Source: Dehalococcoidia bacterium (GTDB lineage Bacteria > Chloroflexota > Dehalococcoidia > GIF9 > UBA5629). Taken from it: a DNA stretch of 5,935 nucleotides. Both the position numbers and the translations under genes were made by a program. Below are positions 1-5,935 of the stretch, piece after piece. The DNA lies in contig JAQTLG010000113.1 in the NCBI GenBank assembly GCA_028715025.1, positions 1-5,935 of the forward strand. The letters run 5' to 3'. The notes beneath the pieces were generated by a model that did not search any database, had not been told where the DNA came from, and was given only the letters and a program-made list of their open reading frames with translations. Position 1 is the first letter of the stretch. Every line of letters begins with the position of its first letter.

Positions 1-1499
1 CCGGTATTATCGATACCAGCGTAGACGGCCATTATGTTAGCTGGATGAAGCCTCCAACCTCACTGACCGGTGACGAATACACAGCATTTACGGCCAACCT
101 TGTATTGACTCGAGATCAGCTTAAATACATATTCGGTTCGGCGGTTTTTTCCTGTCTTCTGCCTGCTGAGGCCATCAACGAGGCCAACTACAGGGCATTG
201 CAGAACAGCGGATTCAAGGTCATCGCTTACAGCGATGCGGATGCCCTGAAACCTTCAATCAAACCGGTGGACTGGTCGGGGCAGGTTGATACCGGAGGAC
301 TTTACCGCCTTCCCGTGGTTGGCAAGGTCGACCTTTCACAGAAGTTCGATGAATCCACGATGCTGTACAGTGCGGTCAAACAAAGCATCAACAGCCTCGG
401 AGTGGCCGTCATCGAATTACCTGTCACTTCCGTATTGGACACGAATAACAAACCCGATACTGCCAGACTACTGCAGTTGTCAGTCCTTGTTAAGGCCTGT
501 CAGGGGCTGGGAGAGGTTACCACGCTGTATAACTGGTACGAGTATATTACCGGCTGTCCCCTGGATTCCGCTGGCTTAAAGCGGCCGCTCCCCCCCTACA
601 ATGGCGGACCTGTAATCATTTTCAGGCTGGACGATATTGCCAAAGGCTACCGGGAAGATGTGGTGCAGGAAATAATAAAGGTTTTCCAGCGAAACGGGGT
701 GCCGCTTGATTGCGGAGTCGTCTCCAATGTCGATGGCACCGAGTCATATGAGATCCCCTGGCTGAAACAATACGTTGATGACAATGTGGTTGGCATCAGC
801 GTTCACGGCTATGACTGGACCTATTATCAACTGGATATCTCACAGAATTACCTTAAACATATTGATGAAAATCCGTGCATAAATGTGTATACCGCCAAGG
901 CTGAGGCGGAAAAAGCCAAGGTTTCCTATGAGGAACTGAAATTCAAGCTGATACAGGCGAGGTGCAAATTCCTGAAATATTTCGGCATTAATCCCATATC
1001 TTTCACCGTCCCAACGGATTATTACGATGAACTCGGATATAAAGCGATACAGGACGCCGGATACAAAGTATTCTCGGTACAACAAACTGTTGAACCCTGC
1101 CCATCGTCCTTGAAGCCTGTTGACTATAATTGTCATATAGACCTGGACAAGGGCATGTACCGCATCCCCACAGGATCCGACATGTGCATCTGGTACAACT
1201 GCCAGTGGAACGATGTGATCAATCTGGACAAGCCTATGACACAAAAGGGCTACTGCATCTATGTAGACGCCTGGGGCGAATCGATGGAGTATAACGACTA
1301 CGGAATCACAATATGCACAATTATGAATGCACTGGGAGTGGTCGCTATAGGACTCCATCCCGATTGTTTTGTGGATAAATATGGCAAGCCTGACATGGCC
1401 AAGCTTGAAAAAGTGGATGCCCTGATCAAATGGTTCAAGTCATTTGCGACAATAATGACCTTCGAGCAGTGGTACCGCTACAAAACGGGCGAGAAATAG
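1..1499 (+). CDS. Tandem polysaccharide-deacetylase-like (NodB-fold) protein, 5' end outside window
   Basis: The reading frame is open from nucleotide 3, so the ATG at 45 is probably internal and the start lies upstream. Residues here are numbered from that ATG (484 aa to the TAG). The protein holds two homologous units. Unit 2 (about 188-482) has a NodB-type profile: RLDD at 194-197 (acidic pair D196/D197), an HG motif at H254, a later block around 318-345, and LHP at 437-439. Unit 1 is visible only from about residue 33. It repeats the later blocks, for example YRALQ at 49 against YKAIQ at 332, KPVD near 73 against 357, and a closing WYxYxTG-like motif in both. The family removes N-acetyl groups from sugars using a metal bound by Asp and two His. 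Here the second expected His (H-x3-H) is W258, and unit 1 has P126 where unit 2 has H438, so activity is uncertain. The RxDD motif style recalls DUF2334-type deacetylase relatives. No signal peptide is visible because the N-terminus is missing. The gene converges on the epimerase gene. Confidence 0.75.
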   Translation, partial: GIIDTSVDGHYVSWMKPPTSLTGDEYTAFTANLVLTRDQLKYIFGSAVFSCLLPAEAINEANYRALQNSGFKVIAYSDADALKPSIKPVDWSGQVDTGGLYRLPVVGKVDLSQKFDESTMLYSAVKQSINSLGVAVIELPVTSVLDTNNKPDTARLLQLSVLVKACQGLGEVTTLYNWYEYITGCPLDSAGLKRPLPPYNGGPVIIFRLDDIAKGYREDVVQEIIKVFQRNGVPLDCGVVSNVDGTESYEIPWLKQYVDDNVVGISVHGYDWTYYQLDISQNYLKHIDENPCINVYTAKAEAEKAKVSYEELKFKLIQARCKFLKYFGINPISFTVPTDYYDELGYKAIQDAGYKVFSVQQTVEPCPSSLKPVDYNCHIDLDKGMYRIPTGSDMCIWYNCQWNDVINLDKPMTQKGYCIYVDAWGESMEYNDYGITICTIMNALGVVAIGLHPDCFVDKYGKPDMAKLEKVDALIKWFKSFATIMTFEQWYRYKTGEK

Positions 1500-1530
1500 C
1501 CTTTATCAGTATAACAGCGGGTGCTATTTC
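1493..1530. terminator. Possible bidirectional hairpin between convergent genes
   Basis: GAAATAGC at 1493-1500 and GCTATTTC at 1523-1530 form a perfect 8-bp inverted repeat with a 22-nt loop. Each arm contains the TAG stop of one of the two convergent genes (1497-1499 on +, 1524-1526 on -). The position suits a shared terminator. However, the stem is AT-rich, the loop is long, and neither side is followed by a clear T run. Part of the symmetry comes simply from both genes ending in a Lys codon plus TAG followed by C. Confidence 0.25.
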
Positions 1531-2492
1531 CGATTTTCATACCAGGCTATATATTTCTGCAGGCCAGATTCCAGACCTGTAATAGGTTTATATGCAAGCA
1601 GCGTTTCAGCTTTGGTTGTGTCTGCTATGCGGTTAAATACCTCAATCTCCAACGACCTGCGGCGGTCGTAATCAACATACTTTGTCTTTACTTTACCTTT
1701 CAGATCGAGTGAAGTCAGCACCATATCAGCCAGCACATTAATGGACACATCTTTTCCTGTGCCGAAGTTCAAAACCTGGTTGATGCCTTCACCCTTGATG
1801 CCGGCCAGCAGCGTCATATGTATGGTGTCTTCAATGTATGTGAAGTCACGCGTCTGATTCCCATCGCCATAGATGATAATCTCCTGGCCCGCCAGAGCCC
1901 TGTTGACGAAACGGGACAGTACAAAACGATCGTCCTGACGCGGCCCGTACGCATTGAAATAACGCAGCGCTGTGTACTCAAGGCCGAATTTTTGATAGTA
2001 GGCCATACAAAAATGTTCGCCGATCAACTTGGTTAAGGCATAGGTGGATTTAGGATTAAACGGGCCTTCTTCCACCATGGGTTTAACGGAATCACCATAC
2101 ACCTCCGAAGAAGAGGCAAACACAAATCGTTTGACTTTGTTCCTGGCCGCCAGTGAAATCACATTGGAAGTGCCGATTACTTCAACATTGAGCAGATTGA
2201 CCGGCTCATCCTGCGTTTCCTCCACTCCCACTACTGCGGCAAGGTGGAAAACCATATCCTGGCCTTTAAATAAGGGAGCAATAGCCTGGGTATCTGTGAC
2301 ATCCAGCCTGTGTACGGATAGGTTCTTACCCTCCTTACGCTGTTCTATCTTATTGCCGCACAACATGGTATCGATCACAGTCACACTGGCGCCAAGGTCG
2401 ATCAGTTTTTCCACAAGGTGCGATCCGATAAAACCTGCTCCCCCCGTCACCAGGATCCGCAGACCGTTGTTTTTCTTAAGAATATCACTCAT
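1524..2492 (-). CDS. NAD-dependent nucleotide-sugar epimerase/dehydratase (extended SDR)
   Basis: This 322-aa protein has the usual length and full motif set of extended short-chain dehydrogenases acting on nucleotide sugars. It has the Rossmann glycine motif GGAGFIG at 17-23 and an acidic D41 at the end of the second strand, which favours NAD(H). It also has SSSEVYG at 127-133 and the catalytic Tyr/Lys pair in YALTK (Y151, K155). NAYGPRQ at 180-186 and GDGNQTRDFTYIED at 209-222 are typical of the sugar-binding half. Family members epimerise or dehydrate UDP-, GDP- or dTDP-sugars in the cytoplasm. The exact substrate cannot be read from the sequence; UDP-glucose/UDP-GlcNAc 4-epimerase or a relative is the likeliest. 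The ATG is the first standard start after an in-frame TAA at 2514-2516. Only a purine stretch (AAGAAAAAG) precedes it, not a strong Shine-Dalgarno. It is the last gene of the probable three-gene operon, 60 nt after the glycosyltransferase, and would supply its sugar donor. Confidence 0.9.
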   Translation of the reverse strand: MSDILKKNNGLRILVTGGAGFIGSHLVEKLIDLGASVTVIDTMLCGNKIEQRKEGKNLSVHRLDVTDTQAIAPLFKGQDMVFHLAAVVGVEETQDEPVNLLNVEVIGTSNVISLAARNKVKRFVFASSSEVYGDSVKPMVEEGPFNPKSTYALTKLIGEHFCMAYYQKFGLEYTALRYFNAYGPRQDDRFVLSRFVNRALAGQEIIIYGDGNQTRDFTYIEDTIHMTLLAGIKGEGINQVLNFGTGKDVSINVLADMVLTSLDLKGKVKTKYVDYDRRRSLEIEVFNRIADTTKAETLLAYKPITGLESGLQKYIAWYENRK

Positions 2493-2552
2493 TACTTTTT
2501 CTTGAATAACTATTTATCTGCGAAAATAAATGAAGCGGATGATCGGGATTAT

Positions 2553-4085
2553 TTAGCTATCGGCCTTCAATCCTTTAGACGGCTTGGCCTGTAATTCAAC
2601 CAGCACCTCAGCGGGTGATGATTGATGGCTGTTTGGAGCATCACCAATCCTGGTAACCCTCTCACGTTTGAGGTAGGTGCCCCCGGCAACAATTATATCT
2701 ATCAAGGCCTTGATCATAGTGAAATCCAGGAACTGTTTGTATCCGATAATGAAGAGAGGTGAATATAGCGCCAGTTTGAGATCGTCTTCGGCCACCAGTA
2801 TAGCAATTATGGACAGCAGCAACTGCAACACGGCAAAGAGAGCGAAGGCCATCACCAGCGTCATCCATTCGCCGTCAATTATCATTATGACCGAAGTTAC
2901 CATAACAACCAGGCTGGCCAACGGCACCAGTGTCATGGATAACAACATGTATGGAAACGTAAGCTTGCTCATAATTCCAAACCTTGGATTAAAGAAGGCG
3001 TCTCGATGTTTCCAAAAATTTTGAAAATCCCCGCGGAACCAGCTCAGACGCTGGCGATAGACGTCGCGTAAAGTCTCCGGGGCTTCCGTATAACACACCG
3101 CCTCGTTGCTGCCGTGCAGTATCTGATGCGCTTTAAGCATCTTGATAGTAATGTCGAAATCCTCGAGCAGATAATCGGGATCATAATACCCTGCTTCCTC
3201 CAGAGCCGACTTGCGAAAAGCGCTGAAAGCACCCGAAGCCACGGTCAGGGAGCCAAAATTCTCAAAAGCTCTCCTGACGATCTGAATCTGTACGATGTAT
3301 TCCAACGCCTGCAGCTTGGTAAGCAGATTATTGCGGTTGAAAACCTTCAAATTCCCGGCCACGCCTGCCACCTGGGGATTCTCAAAACCCCTGACCATCT
3401 CGGTTATGGCGGCGCGTGCGATCATGCTGTCTGCATCTACGGTCATCACTATTTCACCCGAACATATCGCAATGCCCGTATTCAGTGCGGCGAATTTCCC
3501 GCCGTTGACACGCCTTACCACCTTGACACCGCGATGGCTGAATTCGCTGGCTACAGAATAAGTATTGTCCTTGGAACCATCATCAACGACTATAATCTCC
3601 TTATTGGGGTATTCAGCTTCGATCAGGGTCTCAAGTGTCCTTGCCAGCACTTTTTCCTCATTGTATGCGGGTACAATGATACTAACCCGCGGCTTATAGG
3701 AGCTCGGTTGAAAAACCTCTTTTTTCTGTTTTATTTTATGGAAAATTGCCAAGGGTACGGTCAGGAAATTGATCAGCATGGTAAAGATCAAAGAAACCAG
3801 GAGCACATATATCAGCGCCGAAGGGACCACATCCCAGAGGGTTACCACGAAAATTACGAAAATAATTATAAAGATTACAAGCAGTGACGTGAGGTTCTGC
3901 CACTGGCTTGGCTTCGACTCGCGGGCTTGTTTTCCCTTAACCAACCTGGACAGAAAATGAAATATTATTATAATAGCCAACGCGCCCAGCGCAATCCAAA
4001 CCGCTTCGACGGGCATAAAGTAAAATATACCCATCAGCAATATCAGGAAGAGGATGGCGACAACAAAAACGGCGATATTTCTCAT
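2553..4085 (-). CDS. Membrane family 2 glycosyltransferase (polysaccharide-synthase type)
   Basis: This 510-aa protein has hydrophobic segments at about 4-23, 27-46, 66-84 and 90-113, then a cytoplasmic GT-A domain, then more hydrophobic segments at about 378-402, 408-430 and 440-467, and a short polar tail. The catalytic domain opens with VSIIVPAYNEE at 134-144 and has the nucleotide-binding DDG at 168-170 and the metal-binding DAD at 217-219. LEDFD follows at 307-311, with the acceptor-site ED at 308-309. The product/acceptor motif Q-x-x-R-W appears as QRLSW at 345-349, so the conserved Arg is Ser348. The layout matches processive synthases of the cellulose, hyaluronan and poly-N-acetylglucosamine type, which polymerise a nucleotide sugar and move the chain across the membrane. 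Product and sugar cannot be named from sequence alone. The ATG is the first standard start after an in-frame TAA at 4098-4100, again with a weak ribosome-binding site. It lies 60 nt after the zinc-ribbon gene and 60 nt before the epimerase gene. Confidence 0.9.
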   Translation of the reverse strand: MRNIAVFVVAILFLILLMGIFYFMPVEAVWIALGALAIIIIFHFLSRLVKGKQARESKPSQWQNLTSLLVIFIIIFVIFVVTLWDVVPSALIYVLLVSLIFTMLINFLTVPLAIFHKIKQKKEVFQPSSYKPRVSIIVPAYNEEKVLARTLETLIEAEYPNKEIIVVDDGSKDNTYSVASEFSHRGVKVVRRVNGGKFAALNTGIAICSGEIVMTVDADSMIARAAITEMVRGFENPQVAGVAGNLKVFNRNNLLTKLQALEYIVQIQIVRRAFENFGSLTVASGAFSAFRKSALEEAGYYDPDYLLEDFDITIKMLKAHQILHGSNEAVCYTEAPETLRDVYRQRLSWFRGDFQNFWKHRDAFFNPRFGIMSKLTFPYMLLSMTLVPLASLVVMVTSVIMIIDGEWMTLVMAFALFAVLQLLLSIIAILVAEDDLKLALYSPLFIIGYKQFLDFTMIKALIDIIVAGGTYLKRERVTRIGDAPNSHQSSPAEVLVELQAKPSKGLKADS

Positions 4086-4109
4086 ATTACTCAGCTGTTA
4101 TGAACCAAT

Positions 4110-4134
4110 CTGCGCAGAGTATACCGGCCATACT
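4110..4134. repeat. Two adjacent small palindromes in the intergenic gap
   Basis: The 60-nt gap between the glycosyltransferase and the zinc-ribbon gene contains the perfect 8-bp palindrome CTGCGCAG at 4110-4117. It is directly followed by AGTAT-7 nt-ATACT at 4118-4134. These could be an operator, an RNA hairpin affecting operon read-through, or chance. There is no T run to support a terminator and no clear promoter boxes. Confidence 0.2.
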
Positions 4135-4145
4135 ATTAGAGACAA

Positions 4146-5935
4146 TCACGTCAGTTTTCGCAGGTCCTGCTGCTCGATAATATCAATTTTTTGCTGCATG
4201 GCAAATTGTTTGGCCTGTGTGCTTATCTCAGACAGACCCAGAAATACTTTATTGCGAATACCTGCATCGAAAGCTGCGGCGTCGAACCTGGACAACTCAT
4301 CCAGGCCAACCTGTTGACCGGTTTCGTTGCCTATACCGATAGCAATCGTTGGCACCACTATCTTATCATCACGCCTGGCAAATATATCGAAAATATGCTC
4401 GATGCCCGATTTGCCGAGGATCAGGGCCCTCTCATAAACTTCGTAACCCTTATTACGAAGGAACCTGACAATGATGCCACGCGCATTGGCCGCCACCGAA
4501 CCGGAATGGTTTGCTGCCGCCTCCACCCTGCTCTGCATTCCTATATTGGAACGGTCAAGGTGCGTGATATCCGCAACCACCGTTGCCAGGGTCTTTGCTT
4601 CAAACGCTCTGATCATTTGCCGGCCGGCGAAATTCAATGCCTCCTGACCGAGCTTGGGAATCGCTATGACCACTTTGTAATTTATGCCGATATCATAAGC
4701 CCTTGTATCGAATCTGAAAAGCGATTCAAGCCCAACCTCCGGTTCCCCCGATGGGGCCACCAGGATACCTATACCGAGATTGATCTTGGTGATAATATCA
4801 TCCCTGATAGCAAGCACATCCACGGTATGAACTGCGCCGGAACGGCCTGTCAGTTGAGCCAGTTCATGAACCTGATATCCACGTTGCTTCAGGAAATCGA
4901 CGAGCTGGGTTTTTGGCTTCAGCTGGAATTCCAGCCAGCCTTTCTTATCCGGGCTGAACTGGTACGACGAAGCTTCGACTTCTTTCAGATCCTCAGAACT
5001 CCAGATCTTGCGCGTTTTCATATTGCGCCATTTAACGACCGGCACTGTAAATACCTCGCTACAATCCTGGCATCTGTAGTGTATACCGACATTGCGATAA
5101 TCAGTACCGATCAATCTCAAATCCTTTCGGCACTTGGGGCAGACGTACCTGCTGTCTTGCTTGAAATCTTTGTCAAGCCCCACGTATCCACAGGAGAAAT
5201 GCTCTACGAGCTGCCCTTTGACGATGTTGGAGGAGTCACAGCGCGGGCACCTTTCAATAGGAACAAGTTGAAACAGCCCGTCGGGATCGATATAAAATTT
5301 TTCATATGGTTGTCTGATCAGTATTCCCGCATTGGCAAGAGACTCAAGTATGTTTATCGTGTCAACCTCTGAGGTATCGATCAGGCTGCTAACGGACGGG
5401 TATGCGTATCCCATTTTGTAGCTGAAATCGACCACCGGATTGATATCGGGTAGTTTACCGCTTACCAGTGCATCAACCAGTTTGATAACCCTTGGGTCCT
5501 CGAGAATTGCCGCACCGGTATCCTCCTGAGACGGCTGCGCCTTGTCCACGAAAGCAGCCTGCTGTGCGGGAGGATTAACTATGATGGGCGAGCTGGGCTT
5601 TTTTATATCTCGCCCAAGCGGAGGCACTACCACAGGCGCTTGCTCCTGCATCTGAGGCGCTGCCGGCCTGGAAACTACTACTACCGGTGGTTCGGGCGCC
5701 GGGCTTACCGGCGTTGAAGGCACGGGCGGAGCCGGCGGTATATATGGCTGCTGTACAGGTGACGACTGGGGCTGCGGAGGAGCTTCGTACTGCTGGGGCT
5801 CGGGCCGGGATCTGATAATAATCCTTTCCTGTCCCGGGGCAGCTGGCTGCTGAATAACCGTCTCAGGTTTGACCTGTGCTGGCTGCGGCTGGCTGTGAAC
5901 AGGCCCGCGGACGGCTGGTTCCGGTGCATGTTCCG
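4146..5935 (-). CDS. TackOD1-like zinc-ribbon protein with two nuclease-fold-like domains, N-terminus outside window
   Basis: The frame stays open to the right edge, so the true start is outside. The GTG at 5721-5723 is used here only as residue 1, and 525 aa follow it. The visible part begins with a long Pro/Gln/Ala-rich linker (about 70 residues before residue 1, continuing to about 66). Residues about 98-156 resemble a winged helix. Next come paired metal-binding motifs: CPRC 159-162 with H175/C178, and CPKC 195-198 with CQDC 218-221. The EHFSCGYVG block, the GTDYR stretch near 206-210 and the final C-x2-C match my memory of TackOD1, an output domain of signalling proteins first described in Thaumarchaeota. 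Two homologous units follow, about 263-378 and 412-515. Each has G-[RK]-SG-x2-H-x2-D (D302, D446) like PD-(D/E)xK nucleases, then VGL[ED]-L and RFD, but no E-x-K where expected (GIGI, AIGI). A catalytic nuclease is therefore unlikely. It is the most upstream visible operon gene, suggesting a regulatory or scaffold role. The TackOD1 call is from pattern recognition, not a profile search. Confidence 0.75.
   Translation of the reverse strand, partial: EHAPEPAVRGPVHSQPQPAQVKPETVIQQPAAPGQERIIIRSRPEPQQYEAPPQPQSSPVQQPYIPPAPPVPSTPVSPAPEPPVVVVSRPAAPQMQEQAPVVVPPLGRDIKKPSSPIIVNPPAQQAAFVDKAQPSQEDTGAAILEDPRVIKLVDALVSGKLPDINPVVDFSYKMGYAYPSVSSLIDTSEVDTINILESLANAGILIRQPYEKFYIDPDGLFQLVPIERCPRCDSSNIVKGQLVEHFSCGYVGLDKDFKQDSRYVCPKCRKDLRLIGTDYRNVGIHYRCQDCSEVFTVPVVKWRNMKTRKIWSSEDLKEVEASSYQFSPDKKGWLEFQLKPKTQLVDFLKQRGYQVHELAQLTGRSGAVHTVDVLAIRDDIITKINLGIGILVAPSGEPEVGLESLFRFDTRAYDIGINYKVVIAIPKLGQEALNFAGRQMIRAFEAKTLATVVADITHLDRSNIGMQSRVEAAANHSGSVAANARGIIVRFLRNKGYEVYERALILGKSGIEHIFDIFARRDDKIVVPTIAIGIGNETGQQVGLDELSRFDAAAFDAGIRNKVFLGLSEISTQAKQFAMQQKIDIIEQQDLRKLT
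5520..5935 (-). other. Pro/Gln-rich low-complexity linker-coding segment
   Basis: This stretch encodes about 135 residues dominated by Pro, Gln, Ala, Val and Ser, built largely from CCG, CCT, CCC and CAG codons. It contains no hydrophobic segment long enough to span a membrane. It ends where the folded part of the zinc-ribbon protein begins. It reads as a disordered tether between an unseen N-terminal domain and the C-terminal output modules. The frame has no stop, so it is part of the same gene and not a separate region. Confidence 0.7.

Noticed and set aside
590..596. C7 tract in the linker between deacetylase-like units, possible slippage or phase-variation site
   Set aside because: The frame is intact on both sides and the tract is short, encoding part of a Pro-rich linker. 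Nothing else suggests phase variation.
840..1358. Open frame of 172 codons on the - strand
   Set aside because: It is antisense to the second deacetylase-like unit, whose repeat structure supports the + strand frame.
2512..2531. ATTTAT-8 nt-ATAAAT inverted repeat in the epimerase upstream gap
   Set aside because: The arms are six A/T pairs only, expected often by chance in an AT-rich gap, and no convincing promoter boxes accompany them.
3114..3887. Open frame of 257 codons on the + strand
   Set aside because: It is antisense to the catalytic domain of the glycosyltransferase, which has a full motif set. The translation has no family features.
4191..5372. Long open frame of 393 codons on the + strand
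   Set aside because: It lies entirely antisense to the zinc-ribbon gene, whose zinc motifs and internal domain repeat show that the - strand is the coding one. Its translation shows no recognisable domain.
5721..5723. GTG as the true start of the zinc-ribbon gene
   Set aside because: The frame continues without a stop to the window edge in the same Pro/Gln-rich composition, so this codon is most likely an internal Val.
5705..5929. Short - strand frame of 74 codons near the right edge, possibly the start of a separate gene
   Set aside because: The Pro/Gln-rich frame of the zinc-ribbon gene is open through the same bases. The short frame encodes an Arg/Ser-rich sequence typical of an out-of-frame reading.

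Overview
The window carries four protein-coding genes and almost no non-coding DNA. One gene is on the + strand: a tandem polysaccharide-deacetylase-like protein, cut by the left edge. Three are on the - strand, listed in the direction of transcription: a large zinc-ribbon protein with duplicated nuclease-fold-like domains, cut by the right edge; a membrane family 2 glycosyltransferase; and an extended-SDR NAD-dependent sugar epimerase/dehydratase. No RNA gene, insertion sequence, CRISPR array, origin or attachment site was seen.

Layout. Positions 1-1499 (+) are the 3' part of the deacetylase-like gene. It converges on the epimerase gene (1524-2492, -) with only 24 nt between the stop codons, and an 8-bp inverted repeat spans both stops. 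A 60-nt gap separates the epimerase from the glycosyltransferase (2553-4085, -). Another 60-nt gap separates the glycosyltransferase from the zinc-ribbon protein (4146 to the right edge, -). The same orientation and short gaps suggest that the three - strand genes form one operon whose promoter lies beyond the right edge. Neither internal start in this operon has a strong Shine-Dalgarno sequence.

How the genes may work together (inference). The epimerase would make or modify a nucleotide sugar. The glycosyltransferase, with membrane segments on both sides of its catalytic domain, would polymerise or transfer sugar at the membrane. The deacetylase-like protein would act on, or bind, N-acetylated sugar. 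This resembles a small exopolysaccharide or envelope-glycan locus. The fourth protein is the unusual member: a long Pro/Gln-rich linker, a possible winged-helix segment, a Cys-rich module resembling the TackOD1 output domain, and two copies of a domain resembling the PD-(D/E)xK nuclease fold that keep the Asp but lack an E-x-K. It looks like a regulatory or scaffold protein whose N-terminal input domain is outside the window.

Organism. Moderate GC content, ATG starts with weak ribosome-binding sites, and a TackOD1-like protein beside glycan genes suggest an uncultured environmental anaerobe. Chloroflexota (Dehalococcoidia-like) is my best guess, and an archaeon is not excluded. This assignment is low confidence because nothing in the window is a phylogenetic marker.
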